NCBI GenBank assembly: GCA_904501975.1
Contig: CAJGCZ010000002.1
Coordinates: 59,046-123,045 of the forward strand
From: an uncultured Akkermansia sp.
Lineage (GTDB): Bacteria; Verrucomicrobiota; Verrucomicrobiia; Verrucomicrobiales; Akkermansiaceae
Reading direction: 5' to 3'
DNA: 64,000 bases
The notes under the pieces were generated by a model that had not been told where the DNA came from, ran no database searches, and was given only the letters and a program-made list of their open reading frames with translations. The position numbers and the translations under genes were made by a program. Every line of letters begins with the position of its first letter. The stretch's first letter is position 1. Positions 1 through 7,177 of this stretch are shown here, piece by piece.

Positions 1-72
1 ACCGTCCAACATCAGGATACGCTGTTGCATTTGCTCGCGGAGGTAAGCCTGTCTTGTTTCTGCTGTGCTCAT
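1..72 (-). CDS. metH: Methionine synthase (cobalamin-dependent), N-terminal fragment
   Basis: Twenty-four codons read from an ATG at 72 and run off the left edge. The visible end, QQRILMLDG, matches the start of the homocysteine-binding domain of MetH, whose family pattern continues as GGMGT. MetH transfers a methyl group from methyltetrahydrofolate to homocysteine via cobalamin. Only about 2% of the expected chain is visible, so a split or stand-alone homocysteine methyltransferase could begin the same way. It lies downstream of nuoA on the same strand but behind a terminator, so it probably has its own promoter. Confidence 0.6.
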   Translation of the reverse strand, partial: MSTAETRQAYLREQMQQRILMLDG

Positions 73-92
73 ATATCTGTTTCCGGTTAAGT

Positions 93-121
93 AAAAAGGC
101 GGCTCCTGAACGGAAGCCGCC
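93..121 (-). terminator. Rho-independent terminator after nuoA
   Basis: A 7-bp GC stem (98-104 with 115-121) with a 10-nt loop is followed on the minus strand by five U (97-93). It separates nuoA from metH. Confidence 0.7.
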
Positions 122-158
122 TAAAAAATTATATCACATCAAGGTGCGACTCCCGCCA

Positions 159-551
159 TCAATCGCGGGGCTTGGGGTTGCGGTGCCATACAATCACGCC
201 CTTGCCCAGCGCATACAGGTAAGCTACCATCAGCACGGCAATGAATGCAGTCATAGCACCGAAAGCGGCACCGTTGTTCACCACAAAATCCTTGAAACCA
301 AGGGCCCAGGGATACAGGAAAATCACCTCAAGGTCGAAGACCAAGAAAAGAATGGCAACCATGTAGTACTTAATGGAGAAGAATGCCGGAGCACCATCAC
401 CTTCAGGCACGTTACCACATTCATACGGCACATCCTGAGCAGGACGAAGACGGGCACGACGGCCAAAAATCACACTGAGCACAATGATCATACCGGCAAA
501 ACCAAAACCGGCGACCAACTGAATCAAAGCTGAAAAATATTCCTGTAACAT
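159..551 (-). CDS. nuoA: NADH-quinone oxidoreductase subunit A
   Basis: A 130-residue membrane protein with three predicted transmembrane segments. It carries the NuoA hallmarks: the loop motif YECG and the second-helix motif FDLEVIFLYPWA. NuoA is a small membrane-arm subunit of respiratory complex I, next to the quinone pathway. The reading frame is open further upstream, but the ATG at 551 is chosen because a strong promoter (567-595) ends just before it. No other nuo gene is visible: the neighbours are alr upstream and metH downstream, so nuoA is separated from the rest of complex I, unless a second set exists elsewhere. Confidence 0.93.
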   Translation of the reverse strand: MLQEYFSALIQLVAGFGFAGMIIVLSVIFGRRARLRPAQDVPYECGNVPEGDGAPAFFSIKYYMVAILFLVFDLEVIFLYPWALGFKDFVVNNGAAFGAMTAFIAVLMVAYLYALGKGVIVWHRNPKPRD

Positions 552-566
552 GGCGATAACGGGTTT

Positions 567-595
567 CTTATACCACGAGCCCCACGCCTTGTCAA
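567..595 (-). promoter_or_regulatory. Promoter of nuoA
   Basis: On the minus strand TTGACA (595-590), a 17-bp spacer and TATAAG (572-567) form a near-consensus sigma-70-type promoter. The predicted start lies about 9 nt before the nuoA ATG, giving a very short leader without a Shine-Dalgarno sequence. Confidence 0.7.
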
Positions 596-650
596 GCAGG
601 AACAATGAAACTGCGCGATATTTCTTTACTCATTTACTATCGAAAAACAC

Positions 651-1757
651 TCAGGGCTTGTACACGCGAGGCACACGTGAAGAAATGCTCGTGATAATGT
701 TGCTGGGAATTGTTTTAGCGCGGTCGGTCAATTCGGCCCACGGCACGTTCGGGCCCATAATCTCGGCAACATCGCCGGATTGCACCCCTTCCATGTGAGA
801 AACATCGACCATAATTTGATCCATCGTCACCCTACCCAGTACCGGACAATACTGCCCGTTAAGGAAAACACGTGCACCGGTGTTGGAAAGATAATGCAAA
901 TAGCCATCTCCAAAACCTATGCCGATAGTGGCAACCTTGGTGGGACCGTGCGTGATATAGGTATGGTCGTAAGAAACACCGTGATTATCCGGCAGCTCGC
1001 GCAGAAGCGTTACTCGACTGTAGAGCGTGAGCGTATTACGCAGCTCCTTATTATACGGTGAAGGCATGGGAGAATAGCCATACAAAATACGCCCCAGGCG
1101 CACCATATTGGTGCTGGGAGCCTTATAATTGAAGACGGCGGCGCTGCTGCACAAGTGACGATACGGCAAATCCAGGCTTACCGTCAGTTCTCGCACGGCT
1201 TCCTCGTAAGCGCGTATCTGTTTATGCGTAAAGGAAATATCCTGCGACGCGGCAGAAAGGTGAGAATAAACACCCTCGATATTCAAGAACTCAAACTGGC
1301 GTAACTTATCGCCCAGTCCCGGCATATCGTGCGGCAAAAATCCGGCTCGCCCCATGCCGGTATCTACATTGATATGCAAGTTTACCTTTTTACCATACAA
1401 GCGACCAAGCGAATTAAAATGAGAGGCTTCTTCCAAACCGGACAAGGCAGCTCGCCAACCGTTCTGCACAATCGCCTCACGCTCCGCCGGAAAACAAGGG
1501 CCTAAAATAAACGGACAGGTATGACAGCCGGCTTCCTGAACTCGCTGAGCCTCCGCAACGGTTGCTACACCAAAAAACTTAATATCAGCATCATCTAAGG
1601 CTTTTACAACCCCTTCAATTCCATGCCCATAAGCCTCAGCCTTCACAATAGCCATGCGACTGTGATTCGGCATCACCCGACGCACCACGTTCAAATTGTG
1701 CTTCATGGCATCGGTATCAACCTCTGCCCAAGCGCGGAAGGTACTCGTATCCTGCAT
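651..1757 (-). CDS. alr: Alanine racemase
   Basis: A 368-residue PLP enzyme that interconverts L- and D-alanine for peptidoglycan. The PLP-lysine motif reads [11 protein letters not shown], with Glu where most family members have Asn. GMGRAGF in the barrel, RLGRILYGY, and the C-terminal GFGDGYL and [12 protein letters not shown] motifs are all present, and the length is normal. The ATG at 1757 lies 6 nt after a promoter -10 element, so the message is probably leaderless. The next gene, nuoA, has its own promoter, so alr looks monocistronic. Confidence 0.95.
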   Translation of the reverse strand: MQDTSTFRAWAEVDTDAMKHNLNVVRRVMPNHSRMAIVKAEAYGHGIEGVVKALDDADIKFFGVATVAEAQRVQEAGCHTCPFILGPCFPAEREAIVQNGWRAALSGLEEASHFNSLGRLYGKKVNLHINVDTGMGRAGFLPHDMPGLGDKLRQFEFLNIEGVYSHLSAASQDISFTHKQIRAYEEAVRELTVSLDLPYRHLCSSAAVFNYKAPSTNMVRLGRILYGYSPMPSPYNKELRNTLTLYSRVTLLRELPDNHGVSYDHTYITHGPTKVATIGIGFGDGYLHYLSNTGARVFLNGQYCPVLGRVTMDQIMVDVSHMEGVQSGDVAEIMGPNVPWAELTDRAKTIPSNIITSISSRVPRVYKP

Positions 1758-1763
1758 GGCTGT

Positions 1764-1792
1764 ATTCTATATCTCTTTTCAGCGCAAGGCAA
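1764..1792 (-). promoter_or_regulatory. Promoter of alr (leaderless type)
   Basis: Minus strand: TTGCCT (1792-1787), 17-bp spacer, TAGAAT (1769-1764), then only 6 nt to the alr ATG. The expected transcription start falls on the start codon. Confidence 0.6.
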
Positions 1793-1805
1793 GATTATTT
1801 GCCAT

Positions 1806-1843
1806 GGAACACCAAGATTTTGCCTCTTGGTGTTCCCTTTTTT
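1806..1843 (+). terminator. Perfect 11-bp hairpin with a T tract on the plus strand
   Basis: 1806-1816 pairs perfectly with 1826-1836 and is followed by CTTTTTT on the plus strand. The flanking genes (Sel1 gene and alr) are both on minus, where no U tract follows the stem. It may still terminate the minus-strand Sel1 transcript weakly, or it may block antisense transcription into that gene. Confidence 0.5.
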
Positions 1844-1885
1844 AAGAAAAGCGCACCCCCCTGCCACCAGCAGAGCCGCGAAAAC

Positions 1886-3265
1886 TTATTTTTGAACAGC
1901 CTTTACCAACTCAGGCATACAAATCCAGCTCTTCGTGAGTACAATGGCATCGTAAATTTGCTGAGCATTGGGCGTTGCTGCTTTAGCCATATCCAAGTAA
2001 TACTCGGCCGTACTCAAATCGGGCGGCGTCGTCTCGTTGCCTAATGCGGTAATGGCAGCCATGATGGCATAAGCAGAAGCAGAACTTACGGCAGCATCTT
2101 CCGTCAGAAAATCAATAGCTTTTCGCAGGTTTTTCTGAACACCGGCTGTTCCGTTGAAATAAACACTGGCCAAAGCATGATTAACCCACAAAGCCCCTTT
2201 ATCGCGAGCCTGCAACAGCAAGGATATACCGCCCTCTGCATCTACTGGGCAACCGGCTCCCAGCACTTTACAATAGCCAACACCGGCTGTACCTTCTGCA
2301 ATTCCGCAGCGATGTGCGTGCTCGAACAATCGATACACGAGCTCCACAGGAACGGAATCTAACTGCCCCTGTGCATACATTAACGCCAGTTCAGCAGAGG
2401 CCTCGGGCATACCCTGCATGGCAGCCAGTTGCATATAGCGGCTCCCTAACGCAAAATCATGCTTAATGCCAAGCTGAATCGCCAAGGGATGCGTATTGGC
2501 GCGGCAAAGCAAAGCGCCGTAGTAGTGCATGGCTACCAAATTACCGCGCTCTGCAGCTAATTTCATGTGCGCCAAACGATGATGCTCATCCTCCCCCTTA
2601 ACAAGAGTTTGGCTCAGGAGGAACGGAGCGGAAGCACTTCCATGAGCCTCCGCTTTGTGCATCCACTCAATAGCCTTGGCTTCTACCGTCTGAATGGAAG
2701 CTAAGGCTTCTTCCAAGTGGTAATTATTCTTTTTCAATTCGGAGGCCACCTCAGGCAGAGTGACATTACCGGCAGACAAACGCCCCGTTTGCATGAGGTA
2801 AAGAGTTCTTGCCTTGGGGTTACCCAACGCGCAAGCTGCGCGCAAATGCGTTTGAGACAAAGACGGATTCGACTGAGCATGGAGACCGGCAGAAAGAATA
2901 AGCGCCGGAGCATACTTTTTCTCAGCAGCTGCTGCAACCAACTTCAACACATTTGCGTATTCGGGAGTACCGGATTGAACGTACAGCAACTGGTACATAG
3001 CACTCCACGTCTGGGCAGCAGCATTACCATTTTTAGCGGCCTTCTGCATGGCCTCAAAGTAGCCGGCGCATGAGCCATGCTTATCCAGATAGGCGCGAGC
3101 GGGCAAACAAAAATCTTCACTGCCTGTTTTCACCAATTTCTGCAACTCCTGCAACATGGCCGTCTCGGCCTCGCGGGCAGTCTTTGCAACGGCGGAAGAC
3201 GCAGATGGTGCAGCAGAGAGGCACCCTGCTGCTAAAGCAATCGTGAGAATAGCATGACGAATCAT
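1886..3265 (-). CDS. Sel1-repeat (TPR-like) exported protein
   Basis: A 459-residue protein with an N-terminal signal sequence (MIRHAILTIALAAGC...), either a lipoprotein signal with Cys15 or an ordinary Sec signal. Several degenerate Sel1-type repeats follow (pattern A..G...A...L...Y..G), for example around the motifs LAAERGNLVAMHYYG and AAMQGMPEASAELALMYAQG. Such repeats make alpha-alpha superhelices that bind partner proteins; no catalytic domain is seen. The frame opens upstream at 3304, but the ATG at 3265 is preferred because the promoter lies between them. A second Sel1 protein is at 44141-44989. The partner is unknown. Confidence 0.85.
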   Translation of the reverse strand: MIRHAILTIALAAGCLSAAPSASSAVAKTAREAETAMLQELQKLVKTGSEDFCLPARAYLDKHGSCAGYFEAMQKAAKNGNAAAQTWSAMYQLLYVQSGTPEYANVLKLVAAAAEKKYAPALILSAGLHAQSNPSLSQTHLRAACALGNPKARTLYLMQTGRLSAGNVTLPEVASELKKNNYHLEEALASIQTVEAKAIEWMHKAEAHGSASAPFLLSQTLVKGEDEHHRLAHMKLAAERGNLVAMHYYGALLCRANTHPLAIQLGIKHDFALGSRYMQLAAMQGMPEASAELALMYAQGQLDSVPVELVYRLFEHAHRCGIAEGTAGVGYCKVLGAGCPVDAEGGISLLLQARDKGALWVNHALASVYFNGTAGVQKNLRKAIDFLTEDAAVSSASAYAIMAAITALGNETTPPDLSTAEYYLDMAKAATPNAQQIYDAIVLTKSWICMPELVKAVQK

Positions 3266-3271
3266 GCCGCC

Positions 3272-3300
3272 ATTATATACAAGCCCGTTCGCACGAGCAA
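3272..3300 (-). promoter_or_regulatory. Promoter of the Sel1 gene (leaderless type)
   Basis: Minus strand: TTGCTC (3300-3295), 17-bp spacer, consensus TATAAT (3277-3272), then 6 nt to the ATG at 3265. It overlaps the upstream extension of the reading frame and so rules out the longer start. Confidence 0.65.
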
Positions 3301-3321
3301 GCACTTTTTGCGTTACACCAT

Positions 3322-4485
3322 TTAACGCCCGATAACGGAGGCTGCCATTTCGCGAGCCAGTAGGTCATCTTCGAGAATGATATCCAGCTTTCCGCAATAG
3401 TCTCGCGGAGAGAGGCGGGAAAGTGTATTTTCCACCGTCTCCCAGATACCGGAGAAAGAAAGTCTGCCCTCAACAAAGGCTTGCACGGCCACCTCGTTAG
3501 CGGCATTGTACATGGCAGGCATCGTGCCACCAATGATACCCGACTGACGAGCAAGAGAAAGCGCAGGGAAATCATTCCAACGAGGAGCTTCAAAGTGCAG
3601 CGAAGCCAGCTCTGCCAAATTGAGACGCTTGAGAGAATTGGGCGTTCTCTCCGGCCAGGTGACAGCGTATTGAATGGGGAAGCACATATCGCTGCTACTC
3701 AATTGAGCCAAAATAGAACCATCACGGAACTCAACCAAAGAGTGAACAATACTCTGCGGATGCACAATCACATCCACCTGCTCCATGGGAATACCGAAAA
3801 GCCAACGAGCTTCTATCATCTCAAGCCCCTTGTTGAACAAGGTGGCTGAGTCAATGGTAATTTTTCGGCCCATATTCCACGTGGGATGTTTAAGCGCTTG
3901 CTCCAGAGTAACAAAAGGCAACTGCGCCTTAGGCGTATTACGGAACGGGCCACCGCTTGCTGTCAATATCAGGCGACTCACCTGCTCCGGCCCGCCGTGA
4001 TTACCCTGCAAGCACTGGAAAATAGCGTTATGCTCACTATCCACCGGCAACACATTGACACCCTTGGCGGCAGCACGGCTCATCACCACCTCGCCGGCCA
4101 TTACAAGGATTTCCTTGGAGGCAATAGCCAAGTCCTTACCGGCTTCTATGGCCTGCAACGTGGGTTTTAATCCTGCCGTGCCAATGATAGACACCAGCAC
4201 CATATCCGCCTGCTCCAATGTTGCCAACTCGCACAAGCCTTCTAAGCCGCACAAAATACGGGTGTCTGCAGGCACCAACTCGCGCAGACGGCTAAGGCCC
4301 TTCTCATCGAACAAACAAACGTCTTTCACGCCAAACTCGTTTACCTGAGCAGCCAGCACCTCCACACTGCTATGTGCAGCTAAACCGACCACTTCCATAC
4401 GTTCCGGAATATCGCGCGCTACCTTTAAGGCACTGGTACCGATACTACCGGTGGAACCGAGAATTACTATACGTTTTTTGTCCAT
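3322..4485 (-). CDS. dxr: 1-deoxy-D-xylulose 5-phosphate reductoisomerase
   Basis: A 387-residue enzyme of the MEP isoprenoid pathway that converts DXP to MEP with NADPH. The NADPH-binding motif GSTGSIGTSAL starts at residue 8. The metal and substrate motifs VDSEHNAIFQ and LTASGGPFR, the flexible-loop region HPTWNMGRKITIDSATL and HPQSIVHSLVEF are intact, and the length is typical. The next MEP gene is not adjacent. The ATG at 4485 lies 9 nt after a -10 element. Confidence 0.97.
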   Translation of the reverse strand: MDKKRIVILGSTGSIGTSALKVARDIPERMEVVGLAAHSSVEVLAAQVNEFGVKDVCLFDEKGLSRLRELVPADTRILCGLEGLCELATLEQADMVLVSIIGTAGLKPTLQAIEAGKDLAIASKEILVMAGEVVMSRAAAKGVNVLPVDSEHNAIFQCLQGNHGGPEQVSRLILTASGGPFRNTPKAQLPFVTLEQALKHPTWNMGRKITIDSATLFNKGLEMIEARWLFGIPMEQVDVIVHPQSIVHSLVEFRDGSILAQLSSSDMCFPIQYAVTWPERTPNSLKRLNLAELASLHFEAPRWNDFPALSLARQSGIIGGTMPAMYNAANEVAVQAFVEGRLSFSGIWETVENTLSRLSPRDYCGKLDIILEDDLLAREMAASVIGR

Positions 4486-4494
4486 GCGCCCCCT

Positions 4495-4523
4495 ACTCTA
4501 TCTTAAATCCGCTTGTTTGGCAA
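4495..4523 (-). promoter_or_regulatory. Promoter of dxr
   Basis: Minus strand: TTGCCA (4523-4518), 17-bp spacer, TAGAGT (4500-4495), then 9 nt to the dxr ATG. This predicts a leader of 2-3 nt. A purine-rich AGGGGG lies inside those 9 nt. Confidence 0.55.
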
Positions 4524-4630
4524 GCCTGAAACGCCCAAAGCTAAACGCAAAAATAGAAAGCAGCAAGAACTCACATGCTGCCTATGCAACAAAAAAGTCT
4601 TGCAATAACGGCCGGTTGAGTGTAGAGTTG

Positions 4631-5010
4631 TGCCGCCGTTCGGGTTCGGGTGGCCGCTGTGTATTTAGGTACATAGAGGAAAGTCCGGACATCATAAGGC
4701 AGCGTGTCCTCTGAAAGGGGGAGACTCCCGGAGCCAATGCCGGGAGGCCGGAAAGTGCCACAGAAAATATACCGCCCATACGGGTAAGGGTGAAAAGGTG
4801 GGGTAAGAGCCCACCGCTCCGAAGGTAACAACGGAGGCACGGAAAACCCCGCGCGATGCAAGACAAACAGGAGAAGGGTAGCCTGCCCGCTTTAATCTCC
4901 GGGTATTAGTTGCACTCTGCTATAAACGCAGAGCACGCCAACGCGTGAGAAAAATGGCCACACAGCCCGCAAGGGTGGACAGAATCTGGCTTATAGAACC
5001 CGAACGGCAC
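4631..5010 (+). ncRNA. rnpB: RNase P RNA (bacterial class A type)
   Basis: The catalytic RNA that trims tRNA 5' ends. The P4 strand GAGGAAAGTCC is at 4676-4685, and its 3' partner region ACAGAATCTGGCTTAT is near 4979-4994. Helix P1 forms between 4636-4647 and 4996-5007 (12 bp), which sets both ends within a few bases. The length, about 380 nt, is normal. It is transcribed away from dxr and towards coaE-rho. I did not fix its promoter, which should lie before about 4620. Confidence 0.95.
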
Positions 5011-5073
5011 CTCTTAGTAATAAAACAAAGCTTCTCTACCTCTTAAAAAATAGGAAGCATACGCGGTTTGAGC

Positions 5074-5102
5074 TTGAAACACCTGTAGAAAGCTGGTAGT
5101 AT
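5074..5102 (+). promoter_or_regulatory. Promoter of coaE-rho (leaderless type)
   Basis: TTGAAA (5074-5079), 17-bp spacer, TAGTAT (5097-5102). The expected start at about 5109-5111 coincides with a GTG codon at 5111 and excludes the GTG at 5105. Confidence 0.6.
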
Positions 5103-5110
5103 CTGTGCCC

Positions 5111-7000
5111 GTGAAGGTAATTGTTGTAACAGGAGGCATTGCATCCGGCAAATCTACAGTTGTTGAAATGCTCACCGAAATTGGTGGTAAGGGCGTAGAA
5201 CTTTTTGACTGTGATAAAGCCGTTGAAGAATTGCAGAAGAGCGGTAAACTCTCCCGCGACTTGGTAACGGCATTCGGTGCGGATGCCCTTACCCCCGAGG
5301 GCGAAGTAAATAAAGAGCTGCTTCGCGATATTGTTCGCAACAATCCGGAGGGCCGTCAAAAGCTCAATGAAATTGTGCATCCTAAAATTGCTCAAATGTG
5401 CATGGAGGCTCAAGCCGTAGCCCGCAGCAGCGAGTGCGTGCATACCTTTATTGTCGACATTCCTCTCTATTTTGAGAGTCCGGTAGAGTTTAAGGCCGAC
5501 CGCGTATGTTTGGCTGCCGTAACCCCGGAAACGCAGATTAAGCGCATGATGGCACGCGATGGCTTTACCCGAGATGAGGCTGAAGCCATGATTGCGGCGC
5601 AAATGCCCACGCAAGAGAAAATTGAAAAGGCCGGCACGGTGTTCTGGAACGAAGGCAGTATCGAGATGCTGCGTGAGCAGGTTCAGTACTTCTTCACCTC
5701 TGAACTGGCTAAAGTTGCCGAAGAGGTACAAGCACGTTGCACCGTCATCGACATCAATGAGCTGCGTGCCATGCCGCTCAATGAGCTGCAAAAACTTGCT
5801 GCCGGTACCCTCAAACAAGGCACAGCCGGTATGACTCGCGCCTCCATTATCCACGAGCTTGGCAAAACGTACACCAAGCAGGGTAATCAGGTGTACGCCA
5901 CCGGTGTTCTTGATTTTACGCGCGACAACATCATTTTGTTGCGCGACGAGCAGCGCAGTTTCCGCCACAGTACGGATGATATTCTCATCTTCCCCGAAGC
6001 GGTGCGTCGCTTTAATCTGCGCCCCGGCAACAAGGTGAAGGTAAAGCTTTCTCAAGACCAAAGCTCCAAGGCAAACCGCAACTTGAGAGCGTCTGAAATC
6101 GTTGAAATTGAGGGGATTCCGGCTAAAGATTTCCGTCAATTTAAGGATTTTGACCATCTGACCCCGCTTTTCCCGCGCGAACGAATCATGCTGGAAAATG
6201 CAGATTTAAAGATTTCATCCATGCGTGTGCTGGATCTCATTACTCCCTTGGGTATGGGGCAGCGTGCTCTTATTGTAGCCCCGCCCCGTGGTGGCAAGAC
6301 GGTGCTGCTCAAGAACATGGCTAAATCCATTCGAGCGAATCACCCGAATGCAGAGCTGCTGATTTTGCTTTTGGATGAACGCCCTGAGGAAGTCACAGAC
6401 TTTGAGGAAACGGTGGATGCTCCCGTCTACGCCTCTACCTTCGATGAACCCTCCCTGCGCCATGCTCAGCTCAGCGACATTGTGTTAGAACGCGCTCGCC
6501 GCTTAGTGGAACAAGGTAAGGATGTTATCATCATGCTGGACTCCCTCACCCGACTTTCCCGCGGCTACAATGCCAATCAAGTAGGCGGTCGCATCATGTC
6601 CGGCGGCCTTGGCTCCAACGCTTTGGAAAAGCCCCGTAAGTTCTTTGGTGCCGCCCGCAATGTAGAAGAAGGTGGCAGCCTGACCATTATTGCAACATGC
6701 TTGGTTGACACCGAATCTCGCATGGATGAAATCATCTTTGAGGAGTTCAAGGGTACCGGCAACATGGAAATCAGACTCGATCGCGAACTTTCTGAGCGCC
6801 GCATGTATCCGGCTATTTCCATCCCGCAAAGCGGCACCCGTAACGACGACCGCTTGTACCATCCGGATGAATTTACCCGCATTCAGCAGTTGCGCCGCCA
6901 GCTCGCCACCTTGCCCGGATGGGAAGCGCTGGAAACCCTGCTCAAAAATATCAAGCGCACGCAGAACAACGCAGAGCTGCTTATCAGCGGTATTAAGTAA
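5111..7000 (+). CDS. Dephospho-CoA kinase / transcription termination factor Rho fusion
   Basis: A 629-residue fusion. Residues 1-200 are a complete dephospho-CoA kinase (last CoA step): P-loop GGIASGKST at 8-16, DCDKAVEEL, and the RDG...AQMP lid region. Residues from about 215 are Rho: a Rho-N helical domain, a cold-shock-like RNA-binding domain, then the hexameric helicase core with Walker A APPRGGKT (about 390), LLLDERPEEVTD, MLDSLTRLSRGYN, the Q-loop and ATCLVDTESRMDE. Both halves look intact. The GTG at 5111 is chosen from promoter spacing and because the protein then begins MKVIVVTGG, like other CoaE proteins. Whether one chain does both jobs is inferred. A strong terminator follows. 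Confidence 0.93.
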   Translation: MKVIVVTGGIASGKSTVVEMLTEIGGKGVELFDCDKAVEELQKSGKLSRDLVTAFGADALTPEGEVNKELLRDIVRNNPEGRQKLNEIVHPKIAQMCMEAQAVARSSECVHTFIVDIPLYFESPVEFKADRVCLAAVTPETQIKRMMARDGFTRDEAEAMIAAQMPTQEKIEKAGTVFWNEGSIEMLREQVQYFFTSELAKVAEEVQARCTVIDINELRAMPLNELQKLAAGTLKQGTAGMTRASIIHELGKTYTKQGNQVYATGVLDFTRDNIILLRDEQRSFRHSTDDILIFPEAVRRFNLRPGNKVKVKLSQDQSSKANRNLRASEIVEIEGIPAKDFRQFKDFDHLTPLFPRERIMLENADLKISSMRVLDLITPLGMGQRALIVAPPRGGKTVLLKNMAKSIRANHPNAELLILLLDERPEEVTDFEETVDAPVYASTFDEPSLRHAQLSDIVLERARRLVEQGKDVIIMLDSLTRLSRGYNANQVGGRIMSGGLGSNALEKPRKFFGAARNVEEGGSLTIIATCLVDTESRMDEIIFEEFKGTGNMEIRLDRELSERRMYPAISIPQSGTRNDDRLYHPDEFTRIQQLRRQLATLPGWEALETLLKNIKRTQNNAELLISGIK

Positions 7001-7026
7001 TCCACACAAAATTAGAGTTTGCTCAA

Positions 7027-7061
7027 GCCACGTGTTTTGTAGAACACGTGGCTGTTTTTTT
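7027..7061 (+). terminator. Terminator after coaE-rho
   Basis: A perfect 10-bp stem (7027-7036 with 7043-7052), a 6-nt loop and a tract TGTTTTTTT. Confidence 0.9.
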
Positions 7062-7104
7062 AGTTAAATTAGCATAAAAGAAGCAGAAAAAGGAACAAAC
7101 AGAC

Positions 7105-7132
7105 TTGAAAAATTTATTCTTAGTGATAGAAT
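7105..7132 (+). promoter_or_regulatory. Promoter of the acetyl-CoA synthetase gene
   Basis: TTGAAA (7105-7110), 16-bp spacer, TAGAAT (7127-7132) with an extended TG at 7124-7125. The predicted leader is about 38 nt and contains no Shine-Dalgarno sequence. Confidence 0.6.
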
Positions 7133-7177
7133 AGACTCAGAGCCGCGCAGGCAACAATTTCACAACATTATTATACT

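Noticed and set aside
4571..4866. Open frames on both strands over the RNase P RNA
   Set aside because: The region is fully explained by RNase P secondary structure and conserved motifs.
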